Shown here: positions 32,225-41,678 of the stretch, one piece after another | Numbering within the stretch: position 1 is the stretch's first letter | How the letters are laid out: every line of letters begins with the position of its first letter | DNA from: Clostridiales bacterium | GTDB taxonomy: Bacteria > Bacillota > Clostridia > Christensenellales > Aristaeellaceae | Assembly (NCBI GenBank): GCA_004557125.1 | Contig: SFET01000005.1 | Coordinates: 1 to 64,000, forward strand | DNA length: 64,000 nt | Direction of reading: 5' to 3' | Translations under genes and position numbers: made by a program | The notes under the pieces: generated by a model | Database searches by the model: none | Told to the model about the DNA's origin: nothing | Seen by the model: the letters and a program-made list of their open reading frames with translations, nothing else

Positions 32225-33525
32225 TGTGCGGCGAATATGAGTGCGTGGAGGGCGTTCCCTCCGGACTGATCGGCTGCACCCTCGGCGGCACGGAGGCGCA
32301 CATCGCGCGCATCTCGCCCCGGGCGCTGTGGCTGCGCGTCGCCGCGCCGCTCGCGGGCGATGCACCCCTGATCCTGGCCTTCTATCACCCGGAGCAGGGC
32401 GCTTACACCCGCATGGAAATTCAATATGATCGGGCCGAGCCGGTGCAGTGCGACGATCGCAGTGCGCTGGTTCGGCTCTCCATTTCCGACGGCGGCTACG
32501 CAGCGGCGGTGCGCCGTGCCCTGGCGGACTATGCGCGCTATGTGGAATGCATGGATGCGGGCGGCGCAGCGCTGTGCGGCCAGATGTTGACGGGCTACCC
32601 TGCCGACGGGGACGAGGACTTCCATTCCGATCTGCAAAGCCAGTGGTCGGCATGGTTCGGCGACGGCGCGTCCCTTGTATCCGACACACAGAGTCGGGAG
32701 ACCGCGCTGCTGCTGGGTGATCCCGAGCTCTGCGCGGCCTTCCTGCGCCGCGGCGAAGCGTCCGTGTGGGAATTCTACGCCCACCATCGCGGCGTACCGC
32801 GCTCCATCCTGCCCGAGGAGCCGCCGCAGCGGCTGTACATCGGCAGCGCCTCCTGCGCGCAGCTCCTTCCCGATGCCGCGACCCTGGATGCGCTCCTGGA
32901 CGCTGCGGAGCGCGCCGATCTCGCGGTCACGCTGCTGCTGCCGCCGCTGCGCACGGGCGACGGGGCGTCCCTGGAGGCGCTGCTCAGGCATCTGGAGTCG
33001 CGTCGGGAGCCCATGGAGCTTTCCGTGAACGATTGGGGTGCGCTGGAGCTTCTGCAGGGACACCGCGACGCCTTCGAACCCGTGCTGGGGCCGCTGCTCA
33101 ACAAGCTGCGCCGGGATCCCCGCATGCAGTGGAAGGCGGGCTCTGCGGTGCACAACGCCCTGCTGGCGCAGAGCAATTTCAACGATCCCCACTTTCTCAC
33201 CTTTCTGCGCGGGTTCGGAATCCGCCGCCTGGAGTACGAGTGCTGCGATCGCGCCATCGATGTACCCGAGGGTCACCACAGCCTGCACCTGCCGTTCTAT
33301 CACACCAACACCTCCGCATGGTGCACGCTGCGCGCGCTGTGCGAGCGCGGCGACCGCGGCATGCAGGGTCCGGCGGCGCACTGTCCCCACTGGTGTGCCC
33401 GCAACGCCCAGCTGTATCCGAAGCAACTGAACCTGATCGGCCGGGGCAATGCGCTGCTGGCGCTGGATCGCTCCGTTGGAGCGCACATCCCGGCGCACAT
33501 CGATCGACTGGTCTACAACCTCTGA
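32224..33525 (+). CDS. Uncharacterised U32-associated protein with PilZ-like N-terminus
   Basis: This protein has 433 residues. The first 110 (MCGEYECVEG, TEAHIARISPRALWLRVAAPL, LILAFYHPEQGAYTRMEI) look like a PilZ-type beta barrel, although the usual RxxxR motif is not evident. Residues 200-433 resemble a U32-peptidase-type TIM barrel, with the end CPHWCARNAQLYPKQLNLIGRGNALLALD recalling the Fe-S cysteine region. The next gene is a true U32 family member, so the two probably form a partner pair. The ATG overlaps the AI-2E stop codon. The function is unknown and I base the domain calls on pattern only. Confidence 0.6.
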   Translation: MCGEYECVEGVPSGLIGCTLGGTEAHIARISPRALWLRVAAPLAGDAPLILAFYHPEQGAYTRMEIQYDRAEPVQCDDRSALVRLSISDGGYAAAVRRALADYARYVECMDAGGAALCGQMLTGYPADGDEDFHSDLQSQWSAWFGDGASLVSDTQSRETALLLGDPELCAAFLRRGEASVWEFYAHHRGVPRSILPEEPPQRLYIGSASCAQLLPDAATLDALLDAAERADLAVTLLLPPLRTGDGASLEALLRHLESRREPMELSVNDWGALELLQGHRDAFEPVLGPLLNKLRRDPRMQWKAGSAVHNALLAQSNFNDPHFLTFLRGFGIRRLEYECCDRAIDVPEGHHSLHLPFYHTNTSAWCTLRALCERGDRGMQGPAAHCPHWCARNAQLYPKQLNLIGRGNALLALDRSVGAHIPAHIDRLVYNL

Positions 33526-33538
33526 GGGAGGCGCACGC

Positions 33539-34474
33539 ATGGCTGAGATGAAGATCACCGCCGGACTGGGCGCACTGGAGAACCTGCCCCGGCTGGCCGC
33601 TGCGGGCGCGGACGAGGTCTTTTGCGGCTACGTGCCCATCTCCTGGCTGGAGAAATATGGAAATTTCACCCCGCTGAACCGGCGCGAGGTGCTCCTTCAG
33701 GGCCTGCAGATCGATTCCATGGGGGATTTGCGGCTGCTGCGGCGCATGGCGGACGACTGGGGCGTGGAGGTGGCCCTCACCTTCAATTCCCACTACTACC
33801 TACCGGAGCAGTATCCCGCGCTGTGCGCGCTGTTTGAGGAGCTTTTGCAGATCGGCCTGCGCAGTTGGATCCTGGCCGATCCCTGCCTGATGCTCCACCT
33901 GAAGGCGCGCGACATTTGCGGCAGCATCCACCTGAGCGGCGAAGCGGGCTGCTTTTCGCCGGAAACACTGGCGTTCTTTCGCCGGCTTAACATCGCGCGC
34001 TGCATCTTTCCCCGGAAGATCACCCCGGAGGAGATGGCCGCCTGCATCGCCACCGCGCCGGAACTGGAATACGAGGCCTTCGTGCTGAACGAAAACTGCC
34101 ACTTCTCCGGCGCGCACTGCCTGAGCCTGCACTGCGACGAGCTGGAGCCGCTGTGCCGCGTTCCCTACCGCTGCGCAGGGCCGGATTTTCCCCATGCAAG
34201 CGCTGCTTCTGTCCGTCCGACAGAGGACTTCGGCGCCAGTGGCTGCGGCCTGTGCGCGCTGCCGCAGCTGCGCCGCGCCGGCGTGCGCTGGTTGAAGGTG
34301 GTGGGACGGGGCAGCCACATCGAGTGGATCGAGCGCGATGTGCGCGTGCTGCGCCGGGCACTGTCCCTCGGGGACGCTTCGTTGGAGGCCCTGCGAAGCG
34401 TGTTGCCCGGTGGACAGTGCAGCGGGCGCTGCTACTATCCAACAGAATTCCGCCAAAGGCGACAGAATCTGTAA
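33539..34474 (+). CDS. U32 peptidase family protein
   Basis: This 311-residue protein shows the U32 (PF01136) barrel: KITAGLGALENLPRLAAAGADEVFCGY at the start, then VALTFNSHYYLPEQ, WILADPCLMLHLK and GSIHLSGEAGCFSPET, and a Cys set in the second half (YRCAGPDF, GCGLCALPQL, GGQCSGRCYYP) that could hold a [4Fe-4S] cluster as in UbiU/UbiV, TrhP and RlhA. Most characterised members hydroxylate RNA bases or ubiquinone precursors rather than cleave peptides. The ATG at 33539 has GAGGGAGG upstream. It follows its likely partner by 13 bases. Confidence 0.85.
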   Translation: MAEMKITAGLGALENLPRLAAAGADEVFCGYVPISWLEKYGNFTPLNRREVLLQGLQIDSMGDLRLLRRMADDWGVEVALTFNSHYYLPEQYPALCALFEELLQIGLRSWILADPCLMLHLKARDICGSIHLSGEAGCFSPETLAFFRRLNIARCIFPRKITPEEMAACIATAPELEYEAFVLNENCHFSGAHCLSLHCDELEPLCRVPYRCAGPDFPHASAASVRPTEDFGASGCGLCALPQLRRAGVRWLKVVGRGSHIEWIERDVRVLRRALSLGDASLEALRSVLPGGQCSGRCYYPTEFRQRRQNL

Positions 34475-34565
34475 GTTTCTGCTTTTTTTCCGTGCAACGC
34501 AGGAATTCCATGGGTGTTCGTAGAAAGAAAAATAGATGCGGGCAGGATTGCAGAGGTGACCATTG

Positions 34566-35303
34566 ATGTTGCGTTCCATCCGTACGGCACTTGTCGCTTC
34601 GGCCTCTGAGAATATGCAGAGACAGCTGTGCTGTGCCCTCGCCCGCGCGGACGTCGAACTGATCGGCGCCGCCCGGGACGGACGCTGCGCCTGGGAGATG
34701 ATGATGTCCCAGCGGCCGGATCTGCTGGTGGCGGAGCAGGAGCTTCCGCTGTCGGACGGCGCCTCGCTGGCGGAGCGCGCGCTGTGCAGCTTTGCGCTGC
34801 CGCTGCGGCCGTCCGTACTGTTGCTGCACTATTCCCGACTCGGCCCGCCCAACCGTAGCCTGTTGGAGCAGGCCGGCGCAGTACTGTTGGAAAAGCCCCT
34901 GCGCGACGAGGACATCGTCGGGGCCATGGATCGCCTTCGCAGCGCACCCGTGCACTTCCGCGCGGAGGAGTGTGCCCGGGTGGATGCCCTGCTGGACGAT
35001 CTGGGTGTGCCGGTACACGTGGGTCGGGATTGTCTGCGCGCCGCCATCCTCCTCTGTACTTGCGATGCACAGAGACTGCATCACCTGAGCGCGCAGGTCT
35101 ATCCGGAAGTGGGCGGGATGTGCAATCTCACGCCAAAGCAGGCAGAGCGCGCCATGCGCCACGCCATCGCGCTCGCCTGGAAGAGCGATCGCGTGGACAG
35201 CCAATACCGGATTTTTGCGGATACAATCGATGCGGGGCGCGGACAGCCCACATGCGGCGAAATGATTTCGCGCCTGGCGGATATACTACGTTTGGAGGGA
35301 TAA
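34566..35303 (+). CDS. Spo0A-like regulator with a degenerate receiver domain
   Basis: This is a 245-residue two-domain protein. Residues 5-125 follow the receiver fold, but the acidic pair of Spo0A (ADDN) is ASAS (11-14) and the phospho-acceptor Asp is Glu57 (DLLVAEQELPLSDG); the Lys survives as K110 (LLEKP). Residues 138-245 are a clear Spo0A output domain: LLDDLGVPVHVGRDCLRAAI, YPEV, the recognition helix LTPKQAERAMRHAIALAW and GEMISRLADILRLE. It should bind DNA without classical phosphorylation, and Glu may mimic the active state. The ATG at 34566 follows GAGGTG. It lies three bases before deoB. It is a paralogue, not the master Spo0A. Confidence 0.85.
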   Translation: MLRSIRTALVASASENMQRQLCCALARADVELIGAARDGRCAWEMMMSQRPDLLVAEQELPLSDGASLAERALCSFALPLRPSVLLLHYSRLGPPNRSLLEQAGAVLLEKPLRDEDIVGAMDRLRSAPVHFRAEECARVDALLDDLGVPVHVGRDCLRAAILLCTCDAQRLHHLSAQVYPEVGGMCNLTPKQAERAMRHAIALAWKSDRVDSQYRIFADTIDAGRGQPTCGEMISRLADILRLEG

Positions 35304-35306
35304 GAC

Positions 35307-36488
<1,182 letters not shown>

Positions 36489-36513
36489 TTTCAATGACAC
36501 AATCCAAAATATG

Positions 36514-36544
36514 GCAGCCGGTTCGTTGGAACTGGCTGCTTTTT
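36514..36544 (+). terminator. Rho-independent terminator of deoB
   Basis: GCAGCCGGTTC pairs with GAACTGGCTGC (one G-T pair), loop of four, followed by five T residues. Confidence 0.9.
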
Positions 36545-36563
36545 CATGTGGATGCTCATAGAG

Positions 36564-36592
36564 CGACGGAAGGGCGAATGCCGCTTCCGTCG
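36564..36592 (-). terminator. Hairpin at the 3' end of the TRAP-aldolase operon
   Basis: CGACGGAAG and CTTCCGTCG form a 9-base stem beyond the aldolase stop codon. There is no T-run on the minus strand, so it may be a 3'-end stabiliser rather than a terminator. Confidence 0.4.
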
Positions 36593-36625
36593 ATACAAGG
36601 TTTGAATCTGTCGCCGGGTATCGGT

Positions 36626-37522
36626 TTACCAGTTCCCCGGCAGGAACTGCGCAAGTTGCGGCAGGAACGCCGCCTCCTCCGCCGCAGAGATGTCCAGCAG
36701 CGGGCGGCGCATGTGGCCGCTGTTCTGTCCGCGATAGCGCTGTGCCGCCTTAACGCGGGCGTTGGACTGGGGCCCGGAGATCAGCTGCGTCAGCTTCTCC
36801 ACGATCCGCTGCAGGCGCAGGGCCTCCGCAAGATCGCCCCTGCGGAAGGCCTCGTCCAGAGCCAGGAACACCTCGGGGAAGGCGTTCGCGCAGCCGGTGA
36901 CCACACCCTGGCAGCCGATGGACAGGTAGGGCAGATAGTGCCGTTCCAGTCCCACCAGCACCGAGAAGCTGAAGTCCCGCAGCGACAGGTAGTCGGAGAT
37001 GCGGTCGGCATTGTTGAAGCTGTACTTGATGCCCAGCACGTTGGGGCAATCCCGGGTGATCTTCTCGCAGAGTGACAGGGTCAGATCGTTGGAAGCGCAC
37101 TGGGGGATGTTGTACAGATAGATCGGGAAATCCTCGCCTGCGGCCCTGGAAACGGCCCTGTAATGCTCCAGCATCTCGTCCTCGCTCAGGCCGAAGTACG
37201 CCGGGGTGACGACGCCCACGCCGTCCGCGCCGATGGACCTGGCATGCGCGACCAGATCCAGCGTCTCCCGGGTGGTCATCGCGCCGCACTGCACGAACAC
37301 ATCCGTCTTGCCGTCCGCGGCCTTCACCACGGTCTCGGCGACCTGCTTGCGCTCGCCTGCATCCATCAGCAGCATCTCGCCGGTCGTTCCGCAGGGATAG
37401 AGACAGGGAATGCCCTTCTCCACGAGCCACTTCGTGTTTTCGCGCATGGCTCCGAGGTCCACGCCGCCATCTTCCGCAAAGGGCGTTGTCATCGCTACGA
37501 TGACGCCTTTCATCAATTTCAT
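36626..37522 (-). CDS. Dihydrodipicolinate synthase/N-acetylneuraminate lyase family aldolase
   Basis: This 298-residue class I aldolase has the PCGTTGE phosphate- or carboxylate-binding motif near residue 44, the catalytic Tyr in IYLYNIPQ and the Schiff-base Lys in LGIKYSFNN (near 162). It is not obviously DapA or NanA: the end differs and the gene is the last of a TRAP transporter operon rather than of a lysine cluster. The likely role is cleavage or dehydration of a 2-keto acid derived from the imported substrate. It starts at ATG 37522 behind AGGAAAGAGAG, 32 bases after the permease stop. The IclR gene and palindrome upstream probably control it. Confidence 0.88.
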   Translation of the reverse strand: MKLMKGVIVAMTTPFAEDGGVDLGAMRENTKWLVEKGIPCLYPCGTTGEMLLMDAGERKQVAETVVKAADGKTDVFVQCGAMTTRETLDLVAHARSIGADGVGVVTPAYFGLSEDEMLEHYRAVSRAAGEDFPIYLYNIPQCASNDLTLSLCEKITRDCPNVLGIKYSFNNADRISDYLSLRDFSFSVLVGLERHYLPYLSIGCQGVVTGCANAFPEVFLALDEAFRRGDLAEALRLQRIVEKLTQLISGPQSNARVKAAQRYRGQNSGHMRRPLLDISAAEEAAFLPQLAQFLPGNW

Positions 37523-37553
37523 GGAGCTGTACTCTCTTTCCTATTATTTCAGT

Positions 37554-38837
37554 TTATCCAACCAGCACGCTCGGGATGAAGGTGATCATCTGCGGGATGT
37601 AGGTGATCAGCAGCAGCACGATCAGCAGCATCGCCACCATGGGGATGACCTCCTTGAACACCGACTGCACCGGCGTCTTGCCCAGGCTCGAAGTGATGAA
37701 GCACAGTACGCCATAGGGCGGCGTGCACATGCCGACCATCATGTTGAACACGATCATCACGCCGAAGTGGATCAGATTCAGGCCCAGCGCGGTGGCCACC
37801 GGCAGCACCAGCGGCAGGAACACCAGCTGCAGCACCTGGGTGTCAAAGAGCATGCCCAGCAGCAGGAACATGATGTTGACGATGATCAGGAACACATACT
37901 TGTTGGTGGTCAGCGAAAGGAACGCGTTGCAGATGGTGTTGCCCAGTCCGGACAGCGTCACGATGTGCGCCAGCGCATAGGCGCCCGCCACGATGGCGAT
38001 GATGTTGCCGGTCTGAACCACGGTGTCCTTCACGGCCTTCCACAGGATCCGCCAGCTCATGCAGCGGTACGGGAAGATCGAAATGATGATCGCCCACAGC
38101 GAGGCCAGCACGCCCGCCTCGGTGGCAGTGACGACGCCGCTGTAAATGCCGCCCAGCAGAATCACGGGGGTCATCAGCGCCGGCAGCGCCTGCAGCACGT
38201 ACTTCCAGAACTCCTTGCGAGTGTACTTCACGCCCTCGGGATAGTTGCGCTTGTGGGAGATGTGGTGCACATAGCCGCCCAGGGCGATGCACACCATGAT
38301 AGCGGGGATCATACCGCCCATGAACAGCTGACCGATGGAGCACTCCGCATACAGCGCGTACACCACCAGCGGGATGCTCGGCGGGAAGATCGGGCCGACC
38401 ACGGATGTGGCGGCGGTCAGCGCGCAGGAGAAGGGCATATCGTAGCCGTCCCTTTCCATCTCGCGGATCTCCATGATGCCCAGTCCGGAGGCGTCCGCCA
38501 CCGCTGCGCCGGTCATGCCGGAGAAGATCAGGGAGATCAGGATGTTCAGATACGCCAGCGCGCCCTTGCGCTTGCCGATGACGGCCTTCGAGAAGGTGAA
38601 CATGTACTCCGTCACCTTGCCCGAGTTCATGATGTTCGCCGTAAAGATGAACAGTGGTATGGCGACGAGGTTGCTCGCCGAGGAGAGCCGGCTCATCGCG
38701 ATGGTCAGCACCTGACCGGCGTCCATGCCGCGCATCAGGAAGTAGGAGATGGCCGTGATGAACATGCTCAGGCTGATGGGCATGCGAATCAGAAAGCAGA
38801 TCAGCAGGATACCGATTGCAATGAAGATTGGGTTCAC
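37554..38837 (-). CDS. dctM: TRAP transporter large permease (DctM)
   Basis: This 427-residue membrane protein has about twelve TM helices typical of the DctM subunit, with landmark stretches LVAIPLFIFTANIMNSGKV, SGMTGAAVADASGLG, VVGPIFPPSIPLVVYA and the closing MCTPPYGVLCF. The large subunit carries the Na+-coupled substrate path. It overlaps the small-subunit gene by four bases. It works with DctQ and the DctP binding protein upstream to import an organic acid. The substrate is probably a sugar acid or keto acid, judging from the downstream aldolase. Confidence 0.95.
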   Translation of the reverse strand: MNPIFIAIGILLICFLIRMPISLSMFITAISYFLMRGMDAGQVLTIAMSRLSSASNLVAIPLFIFTANIMNSGKVTEYMFTFSKAVIGKRKGALAYLNILISLIFSGMTGAAVADASGLGIMEIREMERDGYDMPFSCALTAATSVVGPIFPPSIPLVVYALYAECSIGQLFMGGMIPAIMVCIALGGYVHHISHKRNYPEGVKYTRKEFWKYVLQALPALMTPVILLGGIYSGVVTATEAGVLASLWAIIISIFPYRCMSWRILWKAVKDTVVQTGNIIAIVAGAYALAHIVTLSGLGNTICNAFLSLTTNKYVFLIIVNIMFLLLGMLFDTQVLQLVFLPLVLPVATALGLNLIHFGVMIVFNMMVGMCTPPYGVLCFITSSLGKTPVQSVFKEVIPMVAMLLIVLLLITYIPQMITFIPSVLVG

Positions 38838-39346
38838 TTTGCAACCTCCTTTCCACCGTGGAACAGGCTGAGAATGTCACGCACCAGGTGCACCCCGTGG
38901 TGAATGACCGTCAGGCCCATGTACACCAGGAAGGGGGAATAGACATAATCGTACGTCACCTTCAGGATGGACGATTTGCGCACCGCAAGAAACTTCAAAT
39001 TCCGCAGCGCCGCAGGAAAGATCAGCGCGAACAGCACGACGATCGCCAGATCGCCCACGATTCGCATCAGCTTCTGCCAGTTTTCGGATACGTGATCGTA
39101 GAGAATTGTGAACTGTACGTGGGACACCTTCCGGCTGCCATAGGACGCCGCGAGGATGCCGCCCCACACGAATGCGAACGTATTCAGCTCGTACATCCAG
39201 TCGATGGACGAATTCAGCACATAGCGGTATACGATCAGAATCGCATACGTGACGAACAGAAAGATGAATACGGCGCAGGGAATGTAGACCTCAATGACAT
39301 CGCCGACGACGTCATACCAGTTTTTCCTTTCCTTTTTCTTCTCCAT
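38834..39346 (-). CDS. dctQ: TRAP transporter small permease (DctQ)
   Basis: This 170-residue protein has four hydrophobic segments in the DctQ pattern, including the family signature WGGILAASYGSRKVSHVQF between helices two and three. It begins with a very basic stretch (MEKKKERKNW). DctQ holds the large permease and contacts the binding protein. It lies 90 bases downstream of the binding-protein gene, separated by a perfect hairpin, and overlaps dctM by four bases. The ATG at 39346 is preceded by a purine-rich AGGTAGGACC-like ribosome site. Confidence 0.92.
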   Translation of the reverse strand: MEKKKERKNWYDVVGDVIEVYIPCAVFIFLFVTYAILIVYRYVLNSSIDWMYELNTFAFVWGGILAASYGSRKVSHVQFTILYDHVSENWQKLMRIVGDLAIVVLFALIFPAALRNLKFLAVRKSSILKVTYDYVYSPFLVYMGLTVIHHGVHLVRDILSLFHGGKEVAK

Positions 39347-39381
39347 AGGTCCTACCTCTTGCGTCTTTCATAGATGGAAGC

Positions 39382-39409
39382 GCCATGTCAGAGAAATCCC
39401 TGACATGGC
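39382..39409 (-). promoter_or_regulatory. Intercistronic hairpin between dctP and dctQ
   Basis: GCCATGTCAG pairs perfectly with CTGACATGGC around 8 bases, with no T-run. Such hairpins stabilise the upstream binding-protein message against 3' decay. Confidence 0.6.
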
Positions 39410-39436
39410 TTGTGCTTCAAATGGAGATCGAACGGA

Positions 39437-40450
39437 TTATGCGTAGGACTGGATCACGTCGTAGAGCTCCATATCCCAATCGTCCGCCTGGCCCTTGTCG
39501 AAGTAGTACTGCAGCACTTCCTCGCGATAGGCGCCGCGCTCCTCGTCGGTCATGTCGTAGAACACGATGCCGTACTGCTCGTTGATCTGCGCCATCTGGT
39601 TCTCCAGCTCGCCCCAGCAGGTGTCGGTGACGTAGCCATAGCCCGCAGCCACGGCGTCGCGCAGCAGCTGCTGCGTATCCGCGTTCAGGGTCTGCCACAG
39701 CGCTTCGCTGACAATGAACCAGTCCTCGAGGTACATGTGGTTGGTGATGGTCACGCTCTTGGTGATCTCATACAGGCCCATGTCCAGGGTGTTGCCGATC
39801 GGGTTCTCCTGCGCATCCACGACGCCGGTCTGCAGCGCGGTGTAGATCTCGCCGCCGACCACCGGGATCGGGTTGCCGCCCAGCGCCTCGCCCAGGAACA
39901 GCCAGGAATCGCTGTTGGGCATGCGCAGCTTCACGCCGTCCAGGTCCGCGCGGGTCAGAACCTTGCGGTCCTCCTTCAGGTTGATGGTGCGGCCGCCCTT
40001 GTTGCTCACGCCGATCACGCGGATGCCGGTCTCGGCGGCGATCTCATCGGTCAGGTCGAGCCAGTCCTGGCTGGAGTAGTAGGCCTTCCAGTGATCGTAA
40101 CCGGAGAACAGGTAGGCGGAGGCCAGAACCTTCAGCTTCGGCATGTAGTCCGCCATGTAGGCCGCGGTGGTGGCGCTCATGCCCAGCTGGCCGGACATGA
40201 CGGCGGGGATGATCTGATCCTGCGGGAACAGGGAGTAGTTGGAATGTGCGTCCACGGTCACAGCGCCGTTGCTGTTGTCCTGGATGTAGTCCACGATGAT
40301 CTGGGAACCGATGCCGCTGGTGCTGGTCTCGGTGCAGGTGGAATCGTAGAGGATCGTTACCTTGGTATACTCCTTCTCCTCGGCCATCGCGACGGCGCCG
40401 ACGCTCAGAACCAGGATCGCGCACAGCAGAATGCTCAACAGTTTCTTCAT
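39437..40450 (-). CDS. dctP: TRAP transporter substrate-binding protein (DctP)
   Basis: This is a 337-residue exported binding protein. The signal peptide (residues 1-22, ending AVAMAEE) has a signal peptidase I site and no lipobox. The DctP family pattern is visible in the ligand-Arg segment LDGVKLRMPNSDSW, in VVGGEIYTALQTGVVDAQENP and in YEITKSVTITNHMY. The conserved Arg in KLRMP normally holds the carboxylate of the ligand, so an organic acid is expected. It is the first gene of the operon, behind a 21-base palindrome that is the probable IclR operator. ATG 40450 follows AAGGAGGAACG. Confidence 0.95.
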   Translation of the reverse strand: MKKLLSILLCAILVLSVGAVAMAEEKEYTKVTILYDSTCTETSTSGIGSQIIVDYIQDNSNGAVTVDAHSNYSLFPQDQIIPAVMSGQLGMSATTAAYMADYMPKLKVLASAYLFSGYDHWKAYYSSQDWLDLTDEIAAETGIRVIGVSNKGGRTINLKEDRKVLTRADLDGVKLRMPNSDSWLFLGEALGGNPIPVVGGEIYTALQTGVVDAQENPIGNTLDMGLYEITKSVTITNHMYLEDWFIVSEALWQTLNADTQQLLRDAVAAGYGYVTDTCWGELENQMAQINEQYGIVFYDMTDEERGAYREEVLQYYFDKGQADDWDMELYDVIQSYA

Positions 40451-40603
40451 TTTTCGTTCCTCCTTCGTTTCTCTTGCTGTTTCGTTTCACTTGGGGCAAT
40501 GGTTCAGCTTTCTGAAACAGTTCACCTTCCTTTCCCGGAGCCGGATGCATATGTTTCCTGTTCAAAGATGCACAAGCGCATCCATCGGACGCATTGTTCT
40601 TTA

Positions 40604-40624
40604 TGTGAGAATCGGATTCTCACA
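40604..40624. promoter_or_regulatory. Perfect 21-base palindrome, likely IclR operator
   Basis: TGTGAGAATC-G-GATTCTCACA is a perfect inverted repeat between the IclR gene and dctP. On the minus strand it overlaps promoter-like elements of dctP (TTGTGA and a TAAAGA about 16-17 bases later), so binding should control the TRAP operon. Confidence 0.7.
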
Positions 40625-40663
40625 ATAGGGGATTTATAAATCAGTCCTTCCGGGGAAACCCCT

Positions 40664-41440
40664 TCACAGACTGATGTGTTTTTTGATTTCGCGGGTACAC
40701 TGCTTCAGTGCGCGCGCCAGCTCCTCGATGCGGTCATCGGTGAACTGTACGGATATGCCGCGCAGACTGATGGCGAACACGGCCTCCCCTGCTGCATTGA
40801 GCACGGGCACCGCCACGCAGCGCACGCCGTAGCTGTGCTCCATGTTGTCCACGGCATAGCCCAGCTCACGGATGTGCGCCAACTCCCGCTTGAGCTGTTC
40901 GCCGGAGCGCACGGTGGTCTCTGTGAACTCCTCAAAGCCCTCCGCAATGATTTCATCGACGTAATCCGCGCTCTGATAGGCCAGCATGGCCTTGCCCAGG
41001 CCGGTGCAGTACAGCGGCGCGCTGTACCCGACGACGTTGGCATAGTCCGTCAGCAGCAGCTGGCGGTTCTTGGGGATGCACTGGCCCAGATACAACAGCT
41101 GATGATCGCGGATCGTGGCGAAGTTGGCCAGCTCGTTGACCTCGTTTGCGGTGGCGGAGAGGTATTCCTGAATGCGCTGCAGCTTGTCGTTGGTTTGGTT
41201 GTACACGAAGCTGCGGCGCAGAATGGCATAGCCCAGGCGATACTCCTTGGTCTTGGGATCCTGCTCCACGTAGCCGAAGGATTCCAGCGTCTGTAAAATG
41301 TTGTACACATTGCTCTTCGTATAGCCGAAATAGTCGCTGATCTCCGTAACCGTGCCCTCGGGGCGATCCACCTGGAAGTAATCCAATATGCGCAGCGCCT
41401 TGCCCAGCGACTGCATTTTCACATCATTCATGCTCTTCAT
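40664..41440 (-). CDS. IclR-family transcriptional regulator
   Basis: This is a 258-residue regulator. The N-terminal winged helix (about 12-75) has the recognition part YFGYTKSNVYNILQTLESFGYVEQD; the C-terminal effector domain (about 85-255) includes VGYSAPLYCTGLGKAMLAY, the HSYGVRCVAVPV strand and AISLRG. IclR proteins sense small carboxylates or aromatic acids. The gene lies upstream of and co-directional with the TRAP-aldolase operon, with a perfect palindrome in between, so control of that operon is very likely. The ATG at 41440 follows GAGG with seven bases spacing; Met4 and Met9 are alternatives. Confidence 0.92.
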   Translation of the reverse strand: MKSMNDVKMQSLGKALRILDYFQVDRPEGTVTEISDYFGYTKSNVYNILQTLESFGYVEQDPKTKEYRLGYAILRRSFVYNQTNDKLQRIQEYLSATANEVNELANFATIRDHQLLYLGQCIPKNRQLLLTDYANVVGYSAPLYCTGLGKAMLAYQSADYVDEIIAEGFEEFTETTVRSGEQLKRELAHIRELGYAVDNMEHSYGVRCVAVPVLNAAGEAVFAISLRGISVQFTDDRIEELARALKQCTREIKKHISL

Positions 41441-41586
41441 CTGTCATCCTCAGGCACATTATAGCACGTTAATTTTTTCATGTCAAGTTTACATAGTGGA
41501 TTTTCTCAGCGCCGCAACGGATCAAAACCGCCAAAATTCCGGCCCGGCTTCGACTGCATTTTACCAAAAATACACTTGAAAAACAC

Positions 41587-41615
41587 TTGTACTTCCCTGT
41601 GGATTGGGGTACAAT
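41587..41615 (+). promoter_or_regulatory. Promoter of the GAPDH gene
   Basis: TTGTAC (41587-41592) and TACAAT (41610-41615) are separated by 17 bases; the leader is about 55 bases. Confidence 0.7.
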
Positions 41616-41678
41616 ATGTATGTAATCTGGGTAGTTTGGATTGAATCCATTGCCCCATGAATTTAGGAGGTTTTTATC

